Assembly (NCBI GenBank): GCA_039915945.1
Contig: JBDSMH010000048.1
Coordinates: 50,968-114,967, forward strand
Origin: DATLFA01 sp039915945
Lineage (GTDB): Bacteria > Actinomycetota > Acidimicrobiia > Acidimicrobiales > WLNW01
Reading direction: 5' to 3'
Length of the DNA stretch: 64,000 bases
A program made the position numbers and the translations under genes. Below the pieces are notes generated by a model. The model was given only the letters and a program-made list of their open reading frames with translations. It was not told the origin of the DNA and ran no database searches. Shown here piece after piece: positions 27,112 through 34,369 of the stretch (positions are counted from its first letter, which is position 1; each line of letters starts with the position of its first letter).

Positions 27112-27513
27112 ATGCGAGCGGGGCGGCACGTGAACCACATGCTGCTCGCCCGCGAGGCGTTGCGCTTCCGTCTTGCCAGCGTGCATCGAGCGCTCGATCG
27201 ATCACGTTTCGATCTCGATGGCGCGGCCGCATTTGCGGTGTCGTGCGGTGACCCCGTCGTCGACTCGGCCATCCGCCGTGTCGGCACGGCCTGGCTGCGC
27301 GCCGGCCTCGATCCAGAGTCGATCGTCGGTCCGTGGACCGAAGCCAACGGCAATCGCTTGCTCGAATACGGTGGCTTCGATGTGATCGACGCGCTCGACG
27401 ACATCGTGCGCACCATCAAGACCTACGCAGTGTTCACCTCGGCCGAACTCGCCGAAAGCACATCCCGCACGACGCCCTCGGCACCGCCGCGTCGCGAGCC
27501 ACTCGCCTCGTAG
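27112..27513 (+). CDS. Hypothetical protein
   Basis: A 133-residue frame with no family I recognise. The sequence is a plausible soluble helical protein with a charged N-terminus and a Ser/Thr/Pro-rich tail. Its last 91 bases overlap the 3' end of the CoaD-like gene on the opposite strand, which is unusual even here. The start is uncertain; ATG 27112 and an ATG nine codons later are both possible. It could be a genuine small gene or a chance frame, but its residue composition looks more protein-like than the surrounding shadow frames. Confidence 0.45.
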   Translation: MRAGRHVNHMLLAREALRFRLASVHRALDRSRFDLDGAAAFAVSCGDPVVDSAIRRVGTAWLRAGLDPESIVGPWTEANGNRLLEYGGFDVIDALDDIVRTIKTYAVFTSAELAESTSRTTPSAPPRREPLAS

Positions 27514-27986
27514 GCGAGCGTCGTTCGCAGCACGTCGACCGTACCGGCGGGCACGAGATCGGCGTTTGCGTCGACACCCTCAAGGCGGATTTTTTGGCGG
27601 ACCATTCGTGACGAGATGGGCGCAGTCGCGTCGGTCGGTGCGAAGAACAGCGTCGGTGGCCCCGCGAGGTTCACGTTGATGGTGGCCATTTGCAGCTCGA
27701 CTCGCTGCTCTTTGCCCATGCCGCGAACCAGCACGTCGGCGCCCAACTCCCTCGCAAGAGCCACCACCAACCCCGCGTGCGCCAATCCTTCGACGTTCGG
27801 CAGATGTGCCGTCGCGGCAGCGATCAGTTCGCGGCGTTGCTCCAATGACAGCAACGAACCCGGCTTTGCCGGATTTCCCGCAGCCACGACGAACAATCGG
27901 TCGAGATAGCGGGCTGCCGCCTCGACCAATTCGAGATGACCCCGGTGCATCGGATCGAAGGAGCCGGCGTAAAGCCCTACGGTCAT
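27423..27986 (-). CDS. CoaD-like nucleotidyltransferase (phosphopantetheine adenylyltransferase family)
   Basis: A 187-residue member of the cytidylyltransferase-like superfamily. It has the nucleotide-binding Y-A-G-S-F-D-P with H-R-G-H (HxGH), then L-V-R-G-M and the late I-S-S-R-M-V-R-Q that corresponds to the I-S-S-x-x-V-R motif of CoaD. Between these, the usual R-x-x-S-D-F-E-x-E region is replaced by G-K-E-Q-R-V-E-L-Q-M. It may be a divergent CoaD making dephospho-CoA or a paralogue with another substrate. The start is ATG 27986; the longer upstream frame is not conserved-looking. A 25-residue C-terminal tail overlaps the hypothetical gene. Confidence 0.78.
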   Translation of the reverse strand: MTVGLYAGSFDPMHRGHLELVEAAARYLDRLFVVAAGNPAKPGSLLSLEQRRELIAAATAHLPNVEGLAHAGLVVALARELGADVLVRGMGKEQRVELQMATINVNLAGPPTLFFAPTDATAPISSRMVRQKIRLEGVDANADLVPAGTVDVLRTTLAYEASGSRRGGAEGVVRDVLSASSAEVNTA

Positions 27987-28063
27987 CGCGACAGTCTGCC
28001 CTATGCAAGTCGGTCCCCGCAGGGACGTCGGGCGCCGGCGCGCCAGCAGCGTTTTGGATTGCC

Positions 28064-28175
28064 TGCTCATTCTCCGGTGACGAAATGATCTGGACGCGAG
28101 GTTGGCGATCTCCAAGCCAAACAGCTCGCGAACACGACGCCAAACACCGCGCATTTCGTCACCGGAGAATGAGCA
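28064..28175. repeat. 112-bp element with perfect 24-bp inverted ends
   Basis: The left arm 28064-28087 (starts TGCTCATTCTCC) and right arm 28152-28175 are exact reverse complements. A 64-base core separates them and itself contains TTGGC...GCCAA. It lies between the CoaD-like gene and the histidine kinase fragment and encodes nothing obvious. It has the look of a miniature inverted-repeat element; no target duplication is evident. Confidence 0.8.
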
Positions 28176-28226
28176 CGGACTCGGGTCGAGACGAGAGGCC
28201 CTAGCCGCGCTGGCGCGGACCCGGCG

Positions 28227-28874
28227 TCAGCTTCTCGCGATGGGCAGCAGGATGCGTACGGACGCGCCACCGTCGGGTTGATCGGTCGCCGAGATGCTGC
28301 CGTCGTGGGCGAGAACGATGCCTTTGGCGATCGCCATGCCCAGGCCACTCGACCCGCGACCATCGCCGCGCCGGAACCGGTCGAACACGTGGGGCAACAA
28401 CGCGTCGTCGAATCCCGGACCGTTGTCGACCACGTTGATGACGGCCCACGTCGCGAAGCGCTCGGTCGAGAGACTCACTTTCGTCGCTCGCGCGGCCGCG
28501 TTGCGCGTGAGGTTGTCGACGACCTGCTGCATGAGCGTGTAGTCGGCGTCGACGATGAGCGCGTCGCCCGGCGCGGCGTCGATCTCGACTCCTTCGACAC
28601 GCACCGCCGACGCCACTTCTTCGACCAACAAATCGAGGCGCAGCGGGGCGCGCCGGGGCTGCGCCTGGCCCGCATCGAGCCGGGCGAGTTCGAGCAACTC
28701 GCCCACACCGCAGCTGGCCCGCTCGGTGGCGGCGAGGATCTCGGACAGTGACTGCTCATACTCACGCGTGTCACGCGGCCGCGACAGTGCGTGGCTGGCC
28801 GACGCGCGGATGATCGCCAGCGGCGTGCGCATCTCGTGCGCCGCGTCGGCGATGAAATCACGCTGCTGACTCAT
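28227..28874 (-). CDS. Truncated sensor histidine kinase (catalytic core only)
   Basis: A 215-residue protein containing only the kinase core. The dimerisation/phosphoacceptor helix reads R-D-F-I-A-D-A-A-H-E-M-R-T-P-L with the phospho-acceptor His at residue 13. The ATPase domain has the N-box D-N-L-T-R-N-A, G1 D-N-G-P-G-F and G2 G-L-G-M-A-I-A-K. No sensor, membrane or HAMP segment precedes it. In the same frame about 16 linker-like codons lie upstream, directly after the in-frame TGA that ends the LLM gene. The front half seems to have been lost by deletion. No response regulator is nearby. It may be a remnant or an orphan soluble kinase. Confidence 0.75.
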   Translation of the reverse strand: MSQQRDFIADAAHEMRTPLAIIRASASHALSRPRDTREYEQSLSEILAATERASCGVGELLELARLDAGQAQPRRAPLRLDLLVEEVASAVRVEGVEIDAAPGDALIVDADYTLMQQVVDNLTRNAAARATKVSLSTERFATWAVINVVDNGPGFDDALLPHVFDRFRRGDGRGSSGLGMAIAKGIVLAHDGSISATDQPDGGASVRILLPIARS

Positions 28875-28925
28875 GGCAACGCGCGCCGGCTCGAGCGAGC
28901 GCCGCCAAGCCCATCGACGGACTCG

Positions 28926-30059
28926 TCAACGTTTGAGTGCGGCCTCGCGGTTGCGATCGGAACGGAAGGTGGGATCCGTATCGAACTTGGGGATCACCGT
29001 CTCGCCGAAGAGTCGGCAACTCTCGACGGTGACGTCGTAGGGCAACGTGGTGGTCATCGGCGAGATGACGACCTGATCGGCGCCGGCGTCTTTGTACTGC
29101 TGCATCACACCGACGCAGTCGTCGGGATCGCCGACCGCGATGATACCCATCTCGACCATGGCCTTGAGCTCGTCGAGCGTGGGCTCGGGCATCACGGCCG
29201 GCCAATCGGGCACCATGTCGGGCTTGGGGAACGTGTCGAGCCAGCGGTACACGAGGCTCTGGTAATAGAACATCTTCGCGTCGAGGTTGAGCCGCAACGC
29301 CTCGTTGCGATCGGGCAGACAGCACATGTGCGTGACGCACATGACGTTGTCGTTGACGAAACCACCGACCGGGTCGGTGCACTTGGAGACCGCGTCCTTG
29401 TAGACGTCGATGAGTTTCTTGAGCTCACTCGGCGCGCCGATCGTGAAGCACAACACGCCGAGGCCCATCTTGCCGGCCTTCTCGAACGTGCCGGGATTGC
29501 CGCACGCGACCCACAGCGGCGGATGCGGCTTGGTCACCACGTGCGGGAAGATGTCGCGCTCGGGCACGGAGAACGTTTCGCCGGTGTGCGAGTACGGGTG
29601 GTCCATCCACATACGCGGGATTTCCCGGATCGACTCGTCCCACATGACCTTGGAATAGTCCATATCGGGGATGCCGAAGCCGTACATCTCGGTGGACGAC
29701 GAGCCTCGGCCGGTGCCGAGCTCGAAGCGACCGTTCGACAGGTTGTCGAGCATCGCACCGCGCTCGGCGGTGCGAACAGGATGGTTCACCTTGGCGGTGA
29801 TGTTGAAGATGGCCGACGCGACGTGAATGCGCTTGGTGCGTGCCGCAACCATGGCGAGGAACACCTCGGGCGCGGACATGTGCGAGTACTGGTGCAAGAA
29901 GTGGTGCTCGGACGCCCAGACGTACTTGAAGCCGAACTCTTCGCATTTGACCGACAGCTCGAGGTTTTGCTGTAGCCGCTGCTGCTCGTAGCCAGGATCC
30001 TTGTCCCAGTTCTCCTGCGGTACGAAGACCTGCGCGAAGTACCCGAACTCCATCGACAT
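28926..30059 (-). CDS. LLM-class flavin or F420 monooxygenase (luciferase-like)
   Basis: A 377-residue bacterial luciferase-like protein, longer than the F420 type at 6863. Recognisable stretches are E-F-G-Y-F-A-Q-V-F at the N-terminus, Y-V-W-A-S-E-H-H-F-L, N-H-P-V-R-T-A-E-R, F-E-L-G-T-G-R-G-S-S and P-P-L-W-V-A-C-G-N-P. Such enzymes oxidise aldehydes, alkanes or related hydrophobic compounds with reduced flavin, or use F420. The start is taken at ATG 30059 with GGGGGG a few bases upstream; ATG 30053 is an alternative. It is followed directly by the truncated histidine kinase. Confidence 0.88.
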   Translation of the reverse strand: MSMEFGYFAQVFVPQENWDKDPGYEQQRLQQNLELSVKCEEFGFKYVWASEHHFLHQYSHMSAPEVFLAMVAARTKRIHVASAIFNITAKVNHPVRTAERGAMLDNLSNGRFELGTGRGSSSTEMYGFGIPDMDYSKVMWDESIREIPRMWMDHPYSHTGETFSVPERDIFPHVVTKPHPPLWVACGNPGTFEKAGKMGLGVLCFTIGAPSELKKLIDVYKDAVSKCTDPVGGFVNDNVMCVTHMCCLPDRNEALRLNLDAKMFYYQSLVYRWLDTFPKPDMVPDWPAVMPEPTLDELKAMVEMGIIAVGDPDDCVGVMQQYKDAGADQVVISPMTTTLPYDVTVESCRLFGETVIPKFDTDPTFRSDRNREAALKR

Positions 30060-30082
30060 GGAAACGCCCCCCAATTTGGAAT

Positions 30083-30099
30083 GCACGCCGGTGGCGTGC
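30083..30099. other. Hairpin in the leader of the LLM gene
   Basis: GCACGCC, loop GGT, GGCGTGC, about 24 bases before ATG 30059. It has no T-tract. It could act on mRNA structure or end read-through from 30193. Confidence 0.35.
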
Positions 30100-30109
30100 C
30101 TCAGGGAGA

Positions 30110-30192
30110 TTAGCCGCCGAAGGCGGCGCGCCCGAGCGGCCCTTGGAGCGGGGACTTAGCCGCCGAAGGCGGCGCGCCCTCGGAGCGGGGAC
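30110..30192. repeat. Tandem repeat with nested hairpins, contains dispersed repeat copy D
   Basis: Unit 1 (30110-30155, 46 bp) and unit 2 (30156-30192, 37 bp) share TTAGCCGCCGAAGGCGGC and GGAGCGGGGAC. Unit 2 lacks 9 bp. Each unit holds the hairpin GCCGCC-GAA-GGCGGC. Within unit 1, from 30129, GCCCGAGCGGCCCT matches the family of copies at 7741, 22551, 22584 and 44893. The block directly follows the stop of the esterase lipoprotein gene. Confidence 0.75.
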
Positions 30193-31098
30193 TTAGCCGA
30201 ACCAGCTGTGGAACTCGGGCGGATCGACGTACTGACGATGCGTGCTATGGATGCTCGGCTTGCGCGCGACGCCGACCGCCGCTTCGTAGCGGGCGATGCC
30301 GATGGTCGAGCCGCCCTCGCACGTCCAGTCGCCGCACTCCCAGCCATCGGCCACGTCGATGTCGCCGGTCCAGTAGATGACGACTTTGACCGGTGGGCGG
30401 GCACAACCTTCGACGGCGTGGTCGACGACCGGGTCGTCGATGACATAGCCGACGACCGTGCCGCCGAACGTCTCACCGCGGCAGTAGAGCTTGGCCGCGA
30501 ACGCGGCGCCGTTGGAGAAGCCGTAGACGATCACGCGCCCACAACCGCCGGCGGCAATGTCGTTGGCGACGATGTTGCGTGCCGACTGGTAGTTGCCCGC
30601 CGGGTAATACAGCCATTGCAATCCCGTCCACCCGGCGGCGTTGCCGGCGGGGAAGCTGTGGCGCACGCCGTCGCTGCCGGTCCACTCGCCCTGACCGCCG
30701 CCGCCCTTGCCGTGCAGCGACACGATGCACGGCTTGCCCGACGCAACCGCCGGTGGCGGCGGGGGAGGCGGTGGTGGCGGCGGCGTGGGGACCGTGGTCT
30801 CGGGCGCGGCGGTCACGGGCACCGGCGCCGAGGTGATCACCGGCGCGCTGGCCGGCTTTGGCGCCGCGGTTGTCACGGGGGCACTCGTCTCGGGCGGCGC
30901 CGTGGTTGCGGTCGTCGCGGCCACGACTGTTGTCGTGCTTGACGAGGTGACGGTCGTGGACGTGGACGCGAGCGGTGCCGCGTCGAACTCGCCGGCCAAC
31001 TCCGCGCTGGCCGCGGCGGGCACCGAGCTGTCGTCGGAACCGCAGGCCGCCGCGAAGCCGGCCAAAGCGAGGAGAATGGCAAACACACGAAAATGCAT
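30193..31098 (-). CDS. Secreted lipoprotein esterase (alpha/beta hydrolase)
   Basis: A 301-residue lipoprotein. The signal peptide M-H-F-R-V-F-A-I-L-L-A-L-A ends in F-A-A-A-C, with Cys as the lipidation site. A long Thr/Ser/Pro/Ala linker follows with a run of eleven prolines. The catalytic domain begins with I-V-S-L-H-G-K-G-G-G-G (oxyanion region) and has the nucleophile Y-G-F-S-N-G. Aspartate and histidine candidates lie in the C-terminal third. It resembles LpqC/feruloyl-esterase or PHB depolymerase-like enzymes that act outside the cell. The start is ATG 31098, with GGAGGGG about a dozen bases upstream. It begins just 8 bases beyond the stop of the gene ending at 31107. Confidence 0.85.
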   Translation of the reverse strand: MHFRVFAILLALAGFAAACGSDDSSVPAAASAELAGEFDAAPLASTSTTVTSSSTTTVVAATTATTAPPETSAPVTTAAPKPASAPVITSAPVPVTAAPETTVPTPPPPPPPPPPPAVASGKPCIVSLHGKGGGGQGEWTGSDGVRHSFPAGNAAGWTGLQWLYYPAGNYQSARNIVANDIAAGGCGRVIVYGFSNGAAFAAKLYCRGETFGGTVVGYVIDDPVVDHAVEGCARPPVKVVIYWTGDIDVADGWECGDWTCEGGSTIGIARYEAAVGVARKPSIHSTHRQYVDPPEFHSWFG

Positions 31099-31106
31099 AG
31101 AAGTCT

Positions 31107-32150
31107 CTACCCCTCCACGATAGCGATCGAAACCGACCGACTCAGCACGGAACTCGAGCACCCGATCGACTGTACGCCCGCTGGTCCCCCTGCGACCAGC
31201 ACCACGAAGCATTCCGGTCGTTCGCCCAGGGGAATCCCGTGACCACGGTCGATGCCCAGTTCTTCGAGGCGGGCGAGGGTCGCCGGGCGTTTGTAGGGCG
31301 CCATCCACTCGAGCGGGATCCGGACGGTTTCGAACAACGCCTGTTGCAGGTCCGCCACGTCGCCGAAGCGAGTGGCGACCAACTGCGCGACCGGAGGGCT
31401 CAACACGAGCACCTGTTCGGACGGTTCGGGCAGCAGCGGCAGAGCGCAATGCCCCGGGCTGATCATGCCGTGCAAGATGTGATGCACCACATCGGCGGGC
31501 GTGGCGCTCGGATCACTGATCTGCCAGAGGCCGGTGACCGCAAACGCGGACGCGGCCCCTGCGGGCGCCGTGATGCCCCGGCGCGACGCGAGTGACGGCC
31601 ACGGCGACGCCTCTTCATTCTCGCCGAGACACATCGCGATCTTCGCCGGCGAGCCGAGCGTCGCGGGATCCGCGTCGCCCGGTCGGCCACCGCCGATCAA
31701 TTGCATGGCGAGGCGTACCGCTCGACCGATCGCGACATTGGAACCCGCGGCCGGACCGAGACAGCCGGTACCGCATTCGACTCCCGCGGCGGCGCGCGCC
31801 GCGCCGTTGACGACGATCAATGGTGTTGCGGGACTCGTCGACGACTGCACGCTGGCCACTCGGAACTCGGGTGCGAGCACCGCGGCGGTGGCCGCGATGA
31901 CAGTGGGAAACGCCGCGGGCGCGCACCCTGCCATCACGGCGACAACCGCAAGTTTTTCGATCGTGACGTCGACCCACAACGGTGGCATCGCACCGAGACA
32001 GTGCGCGGCGACACTGCCGCTCGCCGCCACCATGGCATCGACCAACTCGCTCGTCGGTGGTACGACCGGAAGACCGTCAGTCCATTGGTTGTCGTGCAAC
32101 CACTGCAAAACTTCGGCGTAGTCACCGGTGAGATCGACGCGACGCAGCAC
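31107..32150 (-). CDS. Conserved protein of unknown function, partner of the UGSC-type selenoprotein
   Basis: A 347-residue protein starting at GTG 32150, three bases after the selenoprotein stop, so the two are co-translated. The N-terminus contains N-Q-W-T-D-G-L-P-V-V-P-P-T, a strongly structured-looking motif. Two copies of a small-residue-rich pattern occur (A-G-C-A-P-A-A-F-P and E-C-G-T-G-C-L-G-P-A-A-G-S-N). At least seven cysteines are present. There is no signal peptide or membrane helix. I cannot assign a family function. The tight coupling suggests it forms a complex with, or supplies the substrate for, the selenoprotein. Confidence 0.8.
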   Translation of the reverse strand: MLRRVDLTGDYAEVLQWLHDNQWTDGLPVVPPTSELVDAMVAASGSVAAHCLGAMPPLWVDVTIEKLAVVAVMAGCAPAAFPTVIAATAAVLAPEFRVASVQSSTSPATPLIVVNGAARAAAGVECGTGCLGPAAGSNVAIGRAVRLAMQLIGGGRPGDADPATLGSPAKIAMCLGENEEASPWPSLASRRGITAPAGAASAFAVTGLWQISDPSATPADVVHHILHGMISPGHCALPLLPEPSEQVLVLSPPVAQLVATRFGDVADLQQALFETVRIPLEWMAPYKRPATLARLEELGIDRGHGIPLGERPECFVVLVAGGPAGVQSIGCSSSVLSRSVSIAIVEG

Positions 32151-32153
32151 GGC

Positions 32154-32699
32154 TCAACCCCGAACGCGCAGCAGTGCGCTCTCGACCTCGACAAGGCGTT
32201 CGGCGACGAGCGCACGGATGGCGCCGGGGTCGTAGTCGTCGAAGTCGGCCGGCAACACGATGATCGGAAGCTTGCTCAACCCGCGTGCGATCGCCGAAGA
32301 ACGCGCGACACGCTCGAACGGTTCGGTCACCACGACGACCGTCGCCACGCCGTAAGCCTCGAGTTCAGCGGAAGCGTGGACACTCCACGCCGCACACGCG
32401 CCTCAATTGCCGAGGCCGACAACGACCACATCGACAGTCTGGGCGAAGGGAAGCAACGCGCGGCGTTGCCCGGGGAAGTCGGCACTGAGATGATCGAACG
32501 GCGTCACTCCCGCGATCGACGATCCCTCCGAGAGCGCATGCGTCGAGAGGGCGTCGATCATCGTCGTCATCGATCGCCACAGACCGTTGTCGACGAACCC
32601 GAACGATGCACCACGAAGTGACGCCACGCCCGCGGCGAGCGGTCGCTCAGGCGGCGCCTCGGCATCGACGGGCAAGAGGATCGTGAGCTTTTCCACCAC
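32154..32699 (-). CDS. UGSC-type selenoprotein with in-frame TGA as selenocysteine
   Basis: The minus-strand frame runs from GTG 32699 to TGA 32403-32405 and continues in the same frame to the true stop at 32154, giving 181 residues if the internal TGA is Sec99. The residues around it read V-G-L-G-N-U-G-A-C-A-A-W-S, and the later A-R-G-L-S-K-L-P-I-I-V-L-P. These resemble the UGSC (seleno)protein family, in which the first residue is Sec or Cys. Protein quality is the same on both sides of the TGA. Cys102 would be the redox partner. ATG 32705 is an alternative start, but TAGCCT (32707-32712) is exactly 7 nt before GTG 32699. Selenocysteine genes (selA, selB, selC, selD) are not in the window. 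Confidence 0.85.
32374..32390 (-). promoter_or_regulatory. Candidate bacterial SECIS hairpin
   Basis: Read on the minus strand, 12 nt after TGA 32405-32403 comes GCGTGGA, loop GTG, TCCACGC: a perfect 7-bp stem inside the coding region. The loop starts 19 nt after the TGA and contains GU. This is the position and loop content expected of a bacterial SECIS that recruits SelB. Confidence 0.75.
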
Positions 32700-32706
32700 T
32701 GACATC

Positions 32707-32712
32707 AGGCTA
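32707..32712 (-). promoter_or_regulatory. -10 hexamer TAGCCT for the selenoprotein operon
   Basis: TAGCCT with a 7-nt spacer to GTG 32699. It overlaps a plus-strand TAGCGT (32711-32716) that could serve the divergent aminopeptidase gene. Confidence 0.5.
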
Positions 32713-32743
32713 GCGTGCATCGACAGGCACGCTCGGAGGGCGA

Positions 32744-34264
32744 ATGGATCTCGCGACAACCCGACGATCGTGGCGCCGGGCCGTCGCGGTGGCGGGTGCG
32801 GCGACGGTCTTGTTCTTCGGGTCCGCCTGTTCCTCCGATTCGAACGACGCCACCTCATCGACCGCGGACGCGGGATTGGCCGATTCGACGACATCGGCCT
32901 CGACGACCGCGTCGACCACCACGCTGCCTCCGACGACGACGCGCGCCCTCGCACCAGTCGCCGGTGCGGCCGGCGTCGGCGACGTCGCGTTCCCGCGGCT
33001 GGGCAACGGCGGCTACGACGTGACGGCCTACTCGATCGCCATCGACGCGCGTCCCGATGATCCCGCCATCCGGGCGACGACGCGCATCGATGCCGTTGCC
33101 GCCGTCGACCTCGGATCGTTCCACCTCGACTTGCACGGGTTCGAGTTGCGATCCGTTCGCGTCGACAACGCCGCCGCCACCTTCACCCGCGACGGTGACG
33201 AACTCGTCGTCACACCGAGCAAGCCCATTGCCGCGCGCACGAAATTCTCGGTCGACGTCGCCTACGACGGCTTCCCCGAACCACTCAGCGATCCGGACAT
33301 CGGACGAGTCGGCTGGCTCGACATCGGGCCCACGTCATACGTCGTCGGCGAACCGCATGGCGCGCACACGTGGTTTCCCGGCAACGATCATCCGAGCGAC
33401 AAGGCGACATTCGAGATCCGCGTTACGGTGCCCGTTGGCGTGACGGCAGTCGCGAACGGTGTCCTGAAGGAAAAGCGCGACACCGGCGAATCGACGATAT
33501 GGATTTGGGACCAGCGCGAACCGATGGCCACCTATCTCGCGATGGTGGCGATCGGTGACTTCACCATCCAAACCGGCGTGGGGCCCCACGGGTTGCCGTT
33601 GCGCCACGTGTTCGCGACGCGACTGGCCGCGGCATCCGCCGTTGCAACTGCTCGCACCGCAGAGATGGTCGACGTGCTCGAGTCGTGGTTCGGTGCGTAC
33701 CCGTTCGCGACATACGGTGCCCTCGTCGTGGACGACGGGTTCGGGTTCGCGCTCGAGACGCAGACGCTGTCGTTGTTCCCCCGCTCGATCGCGGTCAACA
33801 CCACCACGAGTCAACGCATACAAGTACACGAGTTGGCCCACCAGTGGTTCGGCAATTCACTCTCGCTGTCGCGCTGGCAGGACATCTGGTTGAACGAAGG
33901 CTTTGCCACCTACGCCGAAGCGCTGTGGCTCGAGCGCACGCAGGACGGTTACAATATCGATCGCGAGATGCAGCTGTTCGCGAACAAGCGCTACGGACCC
34001 ATCGCCCAGCGCACGGCCGACGGCCTCTTCGACGACGCCGTGTACGAACGGGGCGCCTTGGTGCTGCACGCCTTGCGGCGCACGGTCGGTGACCAAGTTT
34101 TCTCGGCGATCATGCTCGACTATGCGACGACCTTCCGTCATGGCTCCGTCGACACCGCGGCATTCATCGACCTGGTCAATCGCCATGCCGGCGAGCCGAT
34201 GAACGCGTTCTTCGACCAATGGCTGAACGCACCGATCAGTCCCCCGCTGCCAGCGCCCCGCTGA
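32744..34264 (+). CDS. M1-family zinc aminopeptidase lipoprotein
   Basis: A 506-residue secreted lipoprotein. The signal peptide with twin arginines near the start ends in F-F-G-S-A-C-S-S-D, giving a lipidated Cys. The catalytic M1 core has zinc ligands H362-E363-L-A-H366 and Glu385 in W-L-N-E-G-F-A. The exopeptidase motif appears as F-A-L-E-T-Q-T rather than G-A-M-E-N, a form common in actinobacteria. It would remove N-terminal residues from peptides outside the membrane. GGAGGG lies just before ATG 32744. It diverges from the selenoprotein operon across a 44-base gap. Confidence 0.92.
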   Translation: MDLATTRRSWRRAVAVAGAATVLFFGSACSSDSNDATSSTADAGLADSTTSASTTASTTTLPPTTTRALAPVAGAAGVGDVAFPRLGNGGYDVTAYSIAIDARPDDPAIRATTRIDAVAAVDLGSFHLDLHGFELRSVRVDNAAATFTRDGDELVVTPSKPIAARTKFSVDVAYDGFPEPLSDPDIGRVGWLDIGPTSYVVGEPHGAHTWFPGNDHPSDKATFEIRVTVPVGVTAVANGVLKEKRDTGESTIWIWDQREPMATYLAMVAIGDFTIQTGVGPHGLPLRHVFATRLAAASAVATARTAEMVDVLESWFGAYPFATYGALVVDDGFGFALETQTLSLFPRSIAVNTTTSQRIQVHELAHQWFGNSLSLSRWQDIWLNEGFATYAEALWLERTQDGYNIDREMQLFANKRYGPIAQRTADGLFDDAVYERGALVLHALRRTVGDQVFSAIMLDYATTFRHGSVDTAAFIDLVNRHAGEPMNAFFDQWLNAPISPPLPAPR

Positions 34265-34322
34265 TCGTGTCGGTAGTGATCGGTCACACTCGCGCCTCCG
34301 CCTCACTGTCACAGCGGCTGGC

Positions 34323-34342
34323 TAACATCGAACGAACGTTCC
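34323..34342 (+). promoter_or_regulatory. LexA (SOS) box overlapping the parC promoter
   Basis: CGAACGAACGTTCC at 34329-34342 fits every position of the Bacillus/actinobacterial LexA consensus CGAACRNRYGTTYC. It directly follows TAACAT (34323-34328), a -10 hexamer. The expected start of transcription falls inside the box, so LexA would block the parC-parE promoter. Confidence 0.65.
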
Positions 34343-34369
34343 GCCCTCCTGATCCGGAGCCCACCGTCC

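Noticed and set aside
28926..28928. TGA between the LLM gene and the histidine kinase as a second selenocysteine codon
   Set aside because: The LLM protein ends naturally there and the following kinase core belongs to a different family, so this is a junction and not recoding.
30750..30785. G/C-only stretch as a microsatellite or G-quadruplex
   Set aside because: It encodes the polyproline linker of the esterase lipoprotein; codon use explains it.
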